A stretch of 64,000 nt of DNA from an uncultured Lachnospiraceae bacterium (GCA_902765725.1 CACXAT010000004.1:58274-122273); one strand, 5' to 3'; shown: positions 17,835 through 28,095, counted from the first letter of the stretch. Translations and numbers: made by a program. The notes: a model not told the origin generated them from the letters alone.

Positions 17835-18104
17835 ATGACAGATAAGGATCTCAGAAAACTCAGCAGAGCCGACCTTCTGTCCCTGATGCTCGCGCAGAGT
17901 AAGGAGATAGACCGGCTGAAAGCGGAATTGGCCGATGCCAGGAAACAGCTGGAAGACCGCCGTATCCTGCTTGAGAAGAGCGGCTCTCTTGCAGATGCGT
18001 CACTGGCAATCTTCCATGTGCTGGAAGATGCCCAGAAAGCGGCGGACCTGTATCTGGAAAATGTCCGCAGCGGGAATTACCGGAAAGACGGGCAGGAAGG
18101 ATAA
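17835..18104 (+). CDS. Small coiled-coil protein of the pilus locus
   Basis: 89 residues, start ATG 17835, 19 bases after the sortase. Residues 1-45 form a charged heptad-like helix (RADLLSLMLAQSKEIDRLKAEL), given here as a position rather than a motif; residues 48-80 form a second helix with ASLAIFHVLEDAQKAADLYL. There is no signal peptide or membrane segment, so it is likely cytoplasmic. Similar small proteins sit beside sortases in Lachnospiraceae, sometimes misnamed DNA repair proteins. The function is unknown. Confidence 0.7.
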   Translation: MTDKDLRKLSRADLLSLMLAQSKEIDRLKAELADARKQLEDRRILLEKSGSLADASLAIFHVLEDAQKAADLYLENVRSGNYRKDGQEG

Positions 18105-18164
18105 CTGCAGGTGCGGTTAGAGCCGTGAAAGTATGAAACCAGTCAGATAGGAGATGGGAAACAG

Positions 18165-18761
18165 GTGAGCAGGAACAAAGAGAAGTTCTCATCCGCAGAT
18201 CTTCCTTCCACCGGGCAACTGGAGGCGGAACTGAACAGGGTCATATACGCGAAGAATTATCGGACCGTGCTTCGAAGCACGATCTATACACTGATCACAG
18301 TTGCTGCAATCGCCGTTCTGGTGGCAGTCCTGCTGCTTCCAGTCCTTCGCATCTACGGTTCCAGCATGAACCCGACACTTCAGGAAGAAGATATCGTCGT
18401 GTCCATCAAAGGAAGTGAATTCGAGACAGGCGACATAGTCGCTTTCTATTACAATAACAAGATCCTGGTGAAGCGGGTCATCGCCAACCCGGGAGACTGG
18501 GTGGATATCGATCCGGATGGCAATGTCTATGTAAACCATCAGGCGATCGAAGAACCATACCTGGATGTAAAATCCTTCGGGGACTGCAATATCGAGCTTC
18601 CTTATCAGGTTCCCGAGTCAAGGATCTTCGTAATGGGAGACAACCGGGACGTTTCGGTAGACTCCAGAAATACATCCGTCGGCTGCGTCGCACAGGAGCA
18701 GGTCGTCGGGAAGATCGTTTTCTGCATCTGGCCGCTTTCCAGATTCGGAAAAGTCCAGTGA
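18165..18761 (+). CDS. lepB: Signal peptidase I of the pilus locus
   Basis: 198 residues from GTG 18165; AGATAGGAGATGG lies upstream. One helix at about residues 40-62. Catalytic Ser67 lies in YGSSMNPTL and the general base Lys103 in VKRVIA; the later boxes GDNRDVSVDSRN and GKIVF are present. Signal peptidases encoded in pilus clusters are known to be needed for pilin maturation, so this one probably processes the pilins at 19077 and 20745 in addition to or instead of the housekeeping enzyme. About 315 bases follow without a convincing gene. Confidence 0.93.
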   Translation: MSRNKEKFSSADLPSTGQLEAELNRVIYAKNYRTVLRSTIYTLITVAAIAVLVAVLLLPVLRIYGSSMNPTLQEEDIVVSIKGSEFETGDIVAFYYNNKILVKRVIANPGDWVDIDPDGNVYVNHQAIEEPYLDVKSFGDCNIELPYQVPESRIFVMGDNRDVSVDSRNTSVGCVAQEQVVGKIVFCIWPLSRFGKVQ

Positions 18762-19076
18762 GATACAGATCCTACATACGGAAGGAGGTGTGTTCGGTTG
18801 AGAGAAAGCAAATTCCCCTGTATACGGGGGACCCCGGTCGTTAACAGCGTGCTGAAACACTGGCGGCTGATCCGATGCCGGCTGCCGGATCTGAGCCCGA
18901 AGACATCTCCCCGCGGCTATCCACGAAGTGAGGATGGCCCAGAGAAGAATATGGGCAGGCTTCCGACAGTTCGGGAAAGGAGGTATGATCCAGTACCTTC
19001 CTGAAAAGTAATAGAAAAGGATACTTACAATAGTATGGAACGAAATGATAATTGCAAAACAGAAAGGGTTGAGAGG
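18762..19076 (+). other. Untranslated stretch before the backbone pilin
   Basis: No recognised gene or riboswitch. It holds two strong Shine-Dalgarno-like sites (AAGGAGGTG at 18782 and AAAGGAGGTA at 18976), the second in a possible hairpin with TACCTTCC, and a CCCC-TGTATAC-GGGG stem near 18816. A 68-codon frame from TTG 18798 to 19004 is open, but its basic, proline-rich translation looks non-coding. TACAAT at 19026-19031 could be a -10 box for the pilin. A structured leader or attenuator controlling pilin level is possible. Confidence 0.4.
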
Positions 19077-20534
19077 ATGAAGGGAATGAAAAAAATACTC
19101 GCTCTGCTGATTGCTATGGTAATGGTACTTACAATAGGCGTTACAGCATTCGCAGACGAGCCGACAAGTGGCACAATCACCGTTGAAAACGCGACCTATG
19201 GAAAAGCATATACAGCCTATAAGATATTTGATGCTTCCTATTCAGCATCTGACCATTCGAAGGTAAGCTATACGGTAACTGCTGATAAGAAAGAATATGT
19301 TAATACTGATCTGTTTGATGTGAGCACTGCTGCTGACAAGAATGGTAATTATGCTGTTTCTGCAAAGGATTCTGCAACTGAAGATCAGATTTTTGATTGG
19401 ATAAAAAATAATTATAGTAATTTTGACAGCACAGGAACGCCTGGAACATTTAATACCGACAACTACACGGTTACTTTTGCGAATGTTCCTTTCGGTTACT
19501 ACTACATCACATCTACCCTCGGTAGTGCTGTTGCTGTTAATACAACAAATCCGACTGTGACTGTTAAAGATAAGAATGCATCTGCACCTACACCGCCGAT
19601 CAAGAAAATTGCGTCGGTAGATGGCGTCGCAAAGGATTCGTATGATGCTGATACACATGTTGGAAGCGTTGTTGGATTTAAAATTACTGGTAATGCAACT
19701 AACTGGACAACTTCTGGTGAAAGAAATGATGTAACTTCTACGAAGAATACTGTCTATACTTTTGAAGATACTTTCACCAATTTGACAGTAGATGAGAGCA
19801 GTTACATTGTAAAAGTTAATGGCGAGGCAATAAATAATTACACTGCTACGATCAGCGGTAATAAGATTACCGTTTCGATTCCTCTTACTGACAATAATGG
19901 TGTGGCCATGTATCAGGCAAAAGAAGACGAGAGTCCATATATTCCGATTGAGATGACCTATAATGCAACCGTTACCGTTGCAGCTGCTGGAACTCCTGCA
20001 ATGAATGAAATCGGTAATGAAAAAGACGTCCTTTACACTTATGCATTCCAGGTTGCAAAGACTGATGGAGACAATAATCCGCTTCCTGGTGCACAGTTTG
20101 AACTGTGGTCAACAAAGGATGTTGAAGGCGCAACTGCTGCAGCTCTGAAATTCATTGATAATGGTGATGGCACATATACCTATTCTGAAGAAGGAACTGT
20201 CACGACTCTTGATATGACAATGAACACCACAATCGTTATCAAAGGTCTTGATAAGGGATGGTCCTATATTCTGAAAGAGACCAAAGTTCCGGACGGCTAT
20301 AATCAGGCTGAAGACATCGCCATTGCTGGCTCTACTCTGACCAAGGTTGAAGAGAATACAGATACTACTCCGGCATCAACGGCTCTTCACAAACAGACTG
20401 TTACCAACAAAAAGGGTGCAATTCTTCCCAGCACCGGCGGTATTGGTACCACGATCTTCTACATCATCGGTGCGATTCTTGTCCTCGGCGCCGGCATCCT
20501 GCTGGTTGTCCGCCGCAGAATGAACGCAAAGTAA
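19077..20534 (+). CDS. Backbone pilin, isopeptide-forming LPXTG fimbrial protein
   Basis: 485 residues from ATG 19077 (ATG 19086 is an alternative). Signal peptide to AFADE. The mature protein has an N-terminal domain (residues 30-160), a linker with PPIKKI that may carry the pilin lysine, a middle domain, and a C-terminal SpaA domain with PLPGAQFELW and the E-box YILKETKVPDGYN. It ends in LPSTG, a helix and RRRMNAK. Internal isopeptide bonds are expected for the family. The gene is clearly more AT-rich than its neighbours (for example 19381-19440 is about 30% GC). It is the likely shaft subunit polymerised by the class C sortase. Confidence 0.92.
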   Translation: MKGMKKILALLIAMVMVLTIGVTAFADEPTSGTITVENATYGKAYTAYKIFDASYSASDHSKVSYTVTADKKEYVNTDLFDVSTAADKNGNYAVSAKDSATEDQIFDWIKNNYSNFDSTGTPGTFNTDNYTVTFANVPFGYYYITSTLGSAVAVNTTNPTVTVKDKNASAPTPPIKKIASVDGVAKDSYDADTHVGSVVGFKITGNATNWTTSGERNDVTSTKNTVYTFEDTFTNLTVDESSYIVKVNGEAINNYTATISGNKITVSIPLTDNNGVAMYQAKEDESPYIPIEMTYNATVTVAAAGTPAMNEIGNEKDVLYTYAFQVAKTDGDNNPLPGAQFELWSTKDVEGATAAALKFIDNGDGTYTYSEEGTVTTLDMTMNTTIVIKGLDKGWSYILKETKVPDGYNQAEDIAIAGSTLTKVEENTDTTPASTALHKQTVTNKKGAILPSTGGIGTTIFYIIGAILVLGAGILLVVRRRMNAK

Positions 20535-20556
20535 TTAGCTTAGATTACATAATCTG

Positions 20557-20587
20557 TTGAGGCAGGGACAGTGAAAACCTGCCTCAA
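20557..20587 (+). terminator. Stem-loop after the backbone pilin
   Basis: Perfect 10-bp stem (TTGAGGCAGG with CCTGCCTCAA) and an 11-base loop, followed by CAAAA rather than a T-run. It fits partial termination or mRNA protection that lets the pilin be made in excess of the large adhesin downstream. Confidence 0.6.
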
Positions 20588-20744
20588 CAAAACCATTATT
20601 GGTTATCGAGAAGAAATCCTGTGCTCCCGAGATTCTATAGCAGATAGAAAGGGTACAGAACCTCTGGAACACAGAATAATTTGATACTGTTAGGAAAGCG
20701 TTGACTGCTTCTGATACTTCATTGCAACAGGCAGGTAGGCTGGT

Positions 20745-23700
20745 ATGAATATCTTCAGTTATTTATATAAAAGAATACTGAATGATAAGAAACACAGGTA
20801 CTCCCGGAGAGCGTTGGTGACAACGCTTGCCGGTGTAGTTGTGTTTGTTACGACATACAGTCTTATTCTTCCTGCTATTACGATGGAATCAGAAGTGGCA
20901 GAGGATATGCCGGGCATCTTCATGGAGTCGGATATTGAATCATATGAGATCGTACCGGATTCAGGTGATGACTTCAGTGACATCGAGATCTCGGAGGACT
21001 CAGGTCAGGAATTAGAGGCGGATGGACTGATTGAAGACGAGCATGCCGAGGATGCGCATAATGCGCCGGAAGGCATTCTTTCTTATGACTCCCATGAATT
21101 GTCACAGACAGTAGAGAACTCTTCTGCAACAGGCACCATAGAAGTGAAGCTTTCTTATGATTCATCTGCGCAGATACCGGAAGGAACGGAGTTGAAAGTC
21201 ACCACTCTAAAGAGTGAAAACGAGTCAGAATACGATTCCTATGTAAGATCAGCGGAAGAAGCCATCAGAAGATATGACAGCAGCTGGGCAGACTTTTCTG
21301 TCAGACTCTATGCGTATAATCTGTATTGCGAGGGCGAAGCCGTTATCCCTGCAGACAAGGTAAGCGTTGATCTTATTTTTAATCCGACGATCACCAGTGA
21401 AAAATGGAAGGTGCTCTGCTTTGATGATCCTGATCAGGGGCAGGGCTCGAATGGAATTACTGTTGTTGGAGAGGAATCCTGCATCTATGCAGAAGACGGC
21501 AACATCCGGCAGATTACATTTGAAACGGATTCTCTTGGTGTAATCGGAATTGCCGAGGGCAGAACGGCGGCAGAAGAGACGGAAGAAACCGGAACGGCAG
21601 CGAAGATCGTAGAAGAGACGGAGGCTGTGGAAGAAGAAACTGAGCCCAAAGAAGAAACGGGAACAGGGACAATAGGAGAAATCGAGACCGAGGCAACAGA
21701 AACCGAGACATCTGAAGAGATCGAGGCCGAGACAGACGAAACCGAGACGGCAGAAGAAGCATTTCCTGCACAGGAATTCTCTGACGCCACAGAATCTGTA
21801 CACATCCAGGTGACGGCTGACCGTGGTGCATTCCCGGCAGGCACCACAATGGTGGTGAAGGATGTCGCGGATGAGAAGACCTTGACTTCCATCGAGGAAG
21901 CGGCTATGGAAGATGTCGCACAAGACAAGGAAAGTGGAAGCAGGAAGGTCAGCCGTGTGCATGCAGTGGATATCACGTTCCTGGATGTTGATGGAAATGA
22001 GATTGAGCCGGCGCTTCCGATCCGTGTATTCATGACGCCTTCAGAACTTCCTGAAGAGCGAGAGGACAGTCCGGTCATCGTACATGTGGACAATGACGGA
22101 AATGCCGAGACCATCCAGGAAGCAGCAGACAGTGCGATTCCAGATAATGACGTTCCGATCGCATCAACCGGTGCTGAGACCGTTGCATTTGAGGCGGATT
22201 CCTTCTCTGTATATGCACTGGTGTATACAGTGGATTTCTCTTACTCGGTGAATGGCAAAGTGTTTGAATTCAGCATTCCCGGAGGCGGGGTTGTGAGCTT
22301 TTCAGACCTGGTAGAACTGCTGGGGATCACGGATGATACAAATGAGTTTGTTGAGGATGTGGAGAGTGTGGAATCATCTTCGCCGGAACTGGTGTGGGTC
22401 GGAAAGGCCGGCAGGGACAGCACAGTTGGCAGCCTGAAGAAAACCAACGGACTGGAGTGTGAGTACAGCGCAGAGCTGACAGAAGAACAGATCGCGGAGA
22501 TGGATGCACAGACGGTGAAAGCCGGGGACTGGGCATTGATGAGTGTACGCCCATTTACAAGTGAAGAGACCCTGACCGTCACCATGAAGAATGGGGAACA
22601 GTTTGTAGTACAGATCACAGATGCACAGATTCAGAAAACAGTGATCAGCGCATCGGGTCAGAAGTATGTGATAACCGCAACCTACGGACCGGAAACAGGC
22701 ATTCCGGAAGATGCAGAACTGGAAGTAAGTGAGATTCTTCCGGAAGGACAGGACGGCTCCAGCGGAACATCGGCTTATGGAATAAGCTATGAGGAGTATG
22801 TTGCATATACAGAAAACACACTGGGGATGGAAGAAGGCAGTGCGGGTTATATCCGGCTGTTTGATATCAGCATTGTTGATAAGAATGATTACAGTATTAA
22901 GTATCAACCGAAAGCAGGTACCAATGTTGATGTCCGCATTGAACTTGCTGACAGCGACTGCAAAGAACTCAGTGTAGTGCATTTTTCGGATGGAAGCCTG
23001 GCAGGAGATCTTGTTGATAGTGAAGTGGATGGTCAGACAGTACAATTTGAAGCTTCTGGCTTTAGTATTTATGCCATTGTGGATGATGGGGAAGATGCCC
23101 GTATCGGTTATCGCTTCTGGTATAACGATGGTACGCAATATGTAATTCTATCCACCCAGTATTTTCGTTACAAAGATGTTCATCCGGATTCAGGTGACGC
23201 GATGGAACTCCATCAGCCCAGCATTCCTGGCATGGAGGCCGCGACCTGGAACCGTATCTTCAATGGCTGGAGTAAGAGCTCCGCACTTACAGAGCCTCTC
23301 TATACCCTGAATGAGCTGAATACAGAGCTCAACGCGCTGAGCAGTTCCGCGTATGATGAAACGGTCATTGATCTGTATGCCAATCTGACAAATGTCTACT
23401 ATGTCACCTATGTGGACGTGAACCCCAACAACGTCCTGGCAACGGAGATCGTGCCGAAAGAGGATACGGGCGATACGACCTTTACGATCAAGACCAAAGA
23501 GGAATTGCTCCCGACGATCGATTCAGATGCCGATCTGAATGGGTGGTATGAAATAGATGATCTGAACACTGTATATGAACCCGGGCAGTCAGGCGTCGTT
23601 ATTACCGGAGACATGACCTTGTATCCGTCCGTGGCGGGCGGTCATTGGCTGATCTTTAATGATAACGATCCGGTCTGGGATGCGAACAAGGGGCAGTATG

Positions 23701-26700
23701 TCAGCGGCGGCGCGAGTTTTACGCCTCCCGCATTTTATCTGGATGAGGTGACGGAGGAACCAGTTCCGCCTACCTGGACAGGTTATACGTTTGGCGGTTG
23801 GTATACAACACCGGAGTGCAATGACGGAGGAGAGTTCTCATTTGGAACTGAACTGACAGCCAATACGACTGTATATGCCAAGTGGATCCCTTCCAATTCC
23901 CAGTATCGCGTGATTTATTGGAAGCAGCGGCCGACGGATGATTATGATGCCGCTGACGCGGAAAAGACTTATGACTATGCCGGAAGCCGGCTGGTGGACA
24001 GCGGCGTCGTGACCGGGCAGATCGTCGATCTGCAGGAGAGCGATACGCGAGTCTATGGAAAGAACGGGACTTCAGGAGAGGAGGACCAGCAGTATTTTAC
24101 TTATAACGCCAATAAGACGGATCAGTCGATCGTCGTAAAAGCGGACGGAAGCTCCGTTATCAACGTGTACTATGACCGTCAGGTCATCACGATCAACTTT
24201 ACGGGATCTTTGTACCACTACGAGGTGACCGACGATACATCGGGAGAACTCTATGCCTTCATCGATGGCGAGTATGTCCGGGTGTATCCCGACGGAAATG
24301 GGGGATATGAGACCAGAGAGACCGTGACAAGGACAGAGTCTGTCACGCATCATTATGATGGGACAAGGTATAACACAACGACGGGAAATGACGGAGAGCA
24401 GTGGGGAGTTTACAATAATCAGGTAGTCCGGGTTTACCGCCATTATGAGAGCGGGTTGCTTGGATATGACCACTGGTCGAGAAGGTCAGATCATCGTCAA
24501 AACAATGATCAGAGATATACTGGAACCCGCTATGTAGTGAATAATAACGGCGCCTATGGTTTTGTGGGCGGAAGTATGGTTCAGTTGGATTCTTCAGGGA
24601 ACTATACCACGACCGAGACCATAACGGAAACGATTAGCACACCTTATACAGGAACAGTTTATAAGCGCGTTACTGGGAATAGGCTGACTCTGAAAGGACT
24701 GTACGGCCGTTCCATGTATCCGGGCGAATGGCCTACATACCAGAATGGAAATACGGAGGGATGGTGGCTTTTTGCGAATAACTCCGACAGCAATACAACA
24801 CTGAACGCCCCCTGGAATTCCTATAGGATCTCTCCGGCAGCATCCGATTCGCAGATCAACAACAGGACCTGGAATCTGTCCGGAACTAATAAATCCAGCG
24901 GTCAGACCATCTACTATTACGGAGAAGACCTCAACGGTAATTATACAATTCTGCTGGCAGAAACAGCCCGCGGCAGAGATTCAAGCCTGACCGTGAACAG
25001 TGAGAAGTTCTATGGCTACCATACTGCCTACTGGACCTATGGGGTGAAAGGCTCAAGAAATGAACTGAATGGCGCGGCGACCTCTATTTCGACCTCTTAT
25101 TATTCCCGTACAACTCCACTGTACATCTACTACGCCCGCGATAAGTTCTCGCTGTCGTTTTACTCTAACAACAGCAGCAATCAGGTGGATGTCATCGAAG
25201 GCGTGCCCTATGAGAAACTGCTTACAGAATACACTTCACACAGTGAAGGCCAGAAGAACGGCTACTACTTCCTAGGCTGGTATGCAGATCCGAGCTGCAC
25301 AGAGCCGTTTGACTTCAGCCAGACAATGCCTCATACGAACGTAGCGGTCTATGGCAAGTGGAAGATGATCCGCACCAGGATCGTGATCGATCCCGGCGCC
25401 GAGAACGTCTATATGGGCAGCCAGGCGAAGACCTTCCGTTTGGATTACGATGAGCGGATCGACGGCGGCCTGATGGAATCAGCGACGCGAGCGGGTTATA
25501 TTCTGGACGGCTGGTACACGGATCCGGAGTTTACAAATCGTTTCCTGTTCTCCAATCCGGTGAATTCTCAGACAGTCGGCGTGGATACGACTTACGGGTC
25601 AGCGGATCACTGGTCGGCTGCTCGTGAAGCCTATGGCGATGATGGCGAAGCGTATGAGAATGTCCGTAATATTCTGCATCTGTACGCAAAGTGGATCCTG
25701 GATCCCGACACGAGCGGTTATAACATTGTGTATGACGCCGGGGATGCGGCGCTGAGGGATGACCTCGGCAATCTTTTGACAACGGTGCCGATTGACACTC
25801 ATATGTATGCTTTTGGCGAGGAGTCAACGCCGTCCACCAGGGAGGCGCCATCTAATTACAATGAGCTGTATTCATTTGCCTATTGGGAAGCGATTAAGGA
25901 AGACGGGACCACGATCCAGCTTTATCCAGGCGATCCGATTCCTCTGTCTGAGTTGCAGGCCTCCGAGACGATCACAGACGAGGTAACGGGAGAAGCGATC
26001 CGGAAGATCATCACGCTCCGCGCCGTATATACGACAGAAGCAGGCGACCGCATTACACACATTACCTATGACGGCGATACATTTACGCAGGATCTGTATC
26101 CGAGCGGAAGCAGAGAGGTTCAAGGAAAAACGAACGATGGTACCGAACGCGTGACGGTGGCACTTGATAAAGAGGTGAACCAGACGATCACGCTGCCCGA
26201 TGAGGATGACTTCTATCTGAACGGTTATAAACTGGCTGGATGGTCCTTCTTCGAGGGGGCATATGACGAGCAGCTCGCCTTGGAAGACGCATTTAATACA
26301 CAGCACCCGGATAATACAGTCACTCACTTTGCGCCGGGAACGCAGGTGGCGGCAGACAATCTGGTGAAGAATGAAGCCAATGATGAGGGGAATATCCTCT
26401 ATGCCATGTGGGTCCCCAAAACCTATTCGGTCACTGTAAAGCAGACGATAGAGAGCGGCGTGCCGGATTCGACGTTTACCTATGTTTATAAGAAAGGCGC
26501 GGAGAATAACCTGGACAACGCGACCGATGAACAGCAGGCGTTAACGGGCAATAGCTCATTCGTACTGGAAGACTTTGAGTACTATGATATCTCCGGGCAT
26601 GTGATCCACATTGTGACGCCTGTACCAACGGACGATTCCTATGACGTCCGCGTTAACGCGGTTGTCACGCGCGATGACGGCACTACGGAGATCCTGAATC

Positions 26701-28025
26701 CTACGGCATCAGGCAATTATCCGATCCTGGGTGATGTGGTGATCACGTACACGTATTCGCCCAAGGCAGAAGTAAAGATGCGGAAACGGGATGCTTCAGC
26801 GCATGAAACTGTTTTGACCGATGCCGCGTTCGTGATGACTCCGGTCGAGTATAATACCGCGACCGGGCGCTGGGAGAATGCCGGCGATGGAAAGAACGTG
26901 ACGATCAACAGTGAAACGGAGACATTCTATCTGCAGGAGGGCACTTATAAGATCACTGAATCGACCCCTCCGGCGGGATATGCGCCGATCAGCAGTGAAT
27001 TGTATCTGACGGTGTCAAAGGAGGGGGCGTTCAGCCTGTTCGATTCCGCTGGAAACGCGGTAGATACGCAGATTGCGGAACTCGATTCCGGTTCTAATCG
27101 GATTCTGACGCTGTATGACAATCCGATCAGGACAGTTACGTTGAGTAAGACCGTCGATGCAGCCAGTACTGAGGGGACTTTTAGCTTCAAGATTACGGCG
27201 TTTGGCAGCGATGGCTCCACCAGACTGGCGCACACGGTGATTGCCGAACAGCATGGGAATAATGTTATTACGAACAGCATCGGCGAGGCCACGGTGACAT
27301 TGTCCCATAATGAGGAAGTAGCGCTCAAGATTCCGAACGGCTGTCGGCTGACAGTGGAAGAGACAGAAAACGTCAGGTACAGAGCAAGCTATGTCTGGAA
27401 CGATCAGAATCCTGTTGATGGAAATGTATTTGGCGTCACACCTGTGAAAATTGAGGCAGACGGAACACTGGCCTATACCAACAAGCTTGCTGCAGCACAG
27501 ATCGTCCTCAAGAAGGTCGGCGTCAATAACATGAGTGAGACCGCGACGGAGACAGAACTGTCAGGAGCGACATTTACGATCTACACGGCACTAACAGGAG
27601 GCTCGGTCGCAAAAGACGCAGACGGCGCGGAACTGAGAGAAATGACCTCCGATGACACCGGTATTTTCTTCAGCGGAGGGCTGCTCCCGGGGAAATATTA
27701 TCTGGAAGAGACTGCGGCCCCTGCCGGTTATCATATGCCCATGGGACGGTTTGAACTGGAAGTCATTTCTTCAGTAAGTGAACCAACTATTATACCGACC
27801 TGGGTCACAGGAGACCCGGACCAAAGCGCAGGATCAGTCACCTCATCCACGGATGATAAGACTGGCATTACGATCTACACTGTATCGGTTCGAAATGTTG
27901 CAGGTGTCGCCCTCCCCGCCACCGGCGGGCCTGGCACTAACTTGATCTATCTTTTAGGCGTCATTCTCATCGCCCTTGCAGGCGTTGGATTTGTGTTGAA
28001 GGGAAGACGAAGAGAGGAAGCATAA
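20745..28025 (+). CDS. Giant LPXTG adhesin, probable pilus tip protein
   Basis: 2426 residues from ATG 20745. The N-terminus has a basic stretch then a helix ending LILPAITME, a variant signal seen in large clostridial adhesins. A Glu/Thr-rich linker lies at about residues 275-345. Several InlB B-repeat-like units end in GWY motifs (FGGWYTT near 1015, FLGWYAD near 1510, LDGWYTD near 1587). A Tyr/Thr/Asn-rich section lies at about 1160-1330. SpaA-type domains follow near 2005-2100 and 2260-2345 (YKITESTPPAGY, YYLEETAAPAGYH). LPATG is at residues 2390-2394, then a helix and RRREEA. It would be the host- or surface-binding end of the pilus; the ligand is unknown. Confidence 0.9.
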   Translation: MNIFSYLYKRILNDKKHRYSRRALVTTLAGVVVFVTTYSLILPAITMESEVAEDMPGIFMESDIESYEIVPDSGDDFSDIEISEDSGQELEADGLIEDEHAEDAHNAPEGILSYDSHELSQTVENSSATGTIEVKLSYDSSAQIPEGTELKVTTLKSENESEYDSYVRSAEEAIRRYDSSWADFSVRLYAYNLYCEGEAVIPADKVSVDLIFNPTITSEKWKVLCFDDPDQGQGSNGITVVGEESCIYAEDGNIRQITFETDSLGVIGIAEGRTAAEETEETGTAAKIVEETEAVEEETEPKEETGTGTIGEIETEATETETSEEIEAETDETETAEEAFPAQEFSDATESVHIQVTADRGAFPAGTTMVVKDVADEKTLTSIEEAAMEDVAQDKESGSRKVSRVHAVDITFLDVDGNEIEPALPIRVFMTPSELPEEREDSPVIVHVDNDGNAETIQEAADSAIPDNDVPIASTGAETVAFEADSFSVYALVYTVDFSYSVNGKVFEFSIPGGGVVSFSDLVELLGITDDTNEFVEDVESVESSSPELVWVGKAGRDSTVGSLKKTNGLECEYSAELTEEQIAEMDAQTVKAGDWALMSVRPFTSEETLTVTMKNGEQFVVQITDAQIQKTVISASGQKYVITATYGPETGIPEDAELEVSEILPEGQDGSSGTSAYGISYEEYVAYTENTLGMEEGSAGYIRLFDISIVDKNDYSIKYQPKAGTNVDVRIELADSDCKELSVVHFSDGSLAGDLVDSEVDGQTVQFEASGFSIYAIVDDGEDARIGYRFWYNDGTQYVILSTQYFRYKDVHPDSGDAMELHQPSIPGMEAATWNRIFNGWSKSSALTEPLYTLNELNTELNALSSSAYDETVIDLYANLTNVYYVTYVDVNPNNVLATEIVPKEDTGDTTFTIKTKEELLPTIDSDADLNGWYEIDDLNTVYEPGQSGVVITGDMTLYPSVAGGHWLIFNDNDPVWDANKGQYVSGGASFTPPAFYLDEVTEEPVPPTWTGYTFGGWYTTPECNDGGEFSFGTELTANTTVYAKWIPSNSQYRVIYWKQRPTDDYDAADAEKTYDYAGSRLVDSGVVTGQIVDLQESDTRVYGKNGTSGEEDQQYFTYNANKTDQSIVVKADGSSVINVYYDRQVITINFTGSLYHYEVTDDTSGELYAFIDGEYVRVYPDGNGGYETRETVTRTESVTHHYDGTRYNTTTGNDGEQWGVYNNQVVRVYRHYESGLLGYDHWSRRSDHRQNNDQRYTGTRYVVNNNGAYGFVGGSMVQLDSSGNYTTTETITETISTPYTGTVYKRVTGNRLTLKGLYGRSMYPGEWPTYQNGNTEGWWLFANNSDSNTTLNAPWNSYRISPAASDSQINNRTWNLSGTNKSSGQTIYYYGEDLNGNYTILLAETARGRDSSLTVNSEKFYGYHTAYWTYGVKGSRNELNGAATSISTSYYSRTTPLYIYYARDKFSLSFYSNNSSNQVDVIEGVPYEKLLTEYTSHSEGQKNGYYFLGWYADPSCTEPFDFSQTMPHTNVAVYGKWKMIRTRIVIDPGAENVYMGSQAKTFRLDYDERIDGGLMESATRAGYILDGWYTDPEFTNRFLFSNPVNSQTVGVDTTYGSADHWSAAREAYGDDGEAYENVRNILHLYAKWILDPDTSGYNIVYDAGDAALRDDLGNLLTTVPIDTHMYAFGEESTPSTREAPSNYNELYSFAYWEAIKEDGTTIQLYPGDPIPLSELQASETITDEVTGEAIRKIITLRAVYTTEAGDRITHITYDGDTFTQDLYPSGSREVQGKTNDGTERVTVALDKEVNQTITLPDEDDFYLNGYKLAGWSFFEGAYDEQLALEDAFNTQHPDNTVTHFAPGTQVAADNLVKNEANDEGNILYAMWVPKTYSVTVKQTIESGVPDSTFTYVYKKGAENNLDNATDEQQALTGNSSFVLEDFEYYDISGHVIHIVTPVPTDDSYDVRVNAVVTRDDGTTEILNPTASGNYPILGDVVITYTYSPKAEVKMRKRDASAHETVLTDAAFVMTPVEYNTATGRWENAGDGKNVTINSETETFYLQEGTYKITESTPPAGYAPISSELYLTVSKEGAFSLFDSAGNAVDTQIAELDSGSNRILTLYDNPIRTVTLSKTVDAASTEGTFSFKITAFGSDGSTRLAHTVIAEQHGNNVITNSIGEATVTLSHNEEVALKIPNGCRLTVEETENVRYRASYVWNDQNPVDGNVFGVTPVKIEADGTLAYTNKLAAAQIVLKKVGVNNMSETATETELSGATFTIYTALTGGSVAKDADGAELREMTSDDTGIFFSGGLLPGKYYLEETAAPAGYHMPMGRFELEVISSVSEPTIIPTWVTGDPDQSAGSVTSSTDDKTGITIYTVSVRNVAGVALPATGGPGTNLIYLLGVILIALAGVGFVLKGRRREEA

Positions 28026-28039
28026 CATAGTTTGACAAG

Positions 28040-28076
28040 AAGGCTGATCTTGGAAACGGGATCAGCTTTCCTTTCT
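28040..28076 (+). terminator. Terminator of the pilus locus
   Basis: AAGGCTGATC pairs with GATCAGCTTT, and the 3' arm runs into TTTCCTTTCT. It closes the pilus locus just before the promoter of the ribosomal cluster. Confidence 0.75.
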
Positions 28077-28095
28077 AATATATGGATATTTCCGC

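Noticed and set aside
18798..19004. 68-codon frame from TTG with a strong Shine-Dalgarno
   Set aside because: The translation is basic, proline-rich and without any recognised pattern; kept only as a note within the leader entry.
18762..19076. Riboswitch (c-di-GMP, cobalamin or similar) before the pilin
   Set aside because: Compared by eye with conserved cores of common classes; no match found.
19077..28025. Transposon or phage origin of the pilus locus
   Set aside because: No integrase, transposase or terminal repeats are visible at its ends; transfer is suggested only by composition of one gene.
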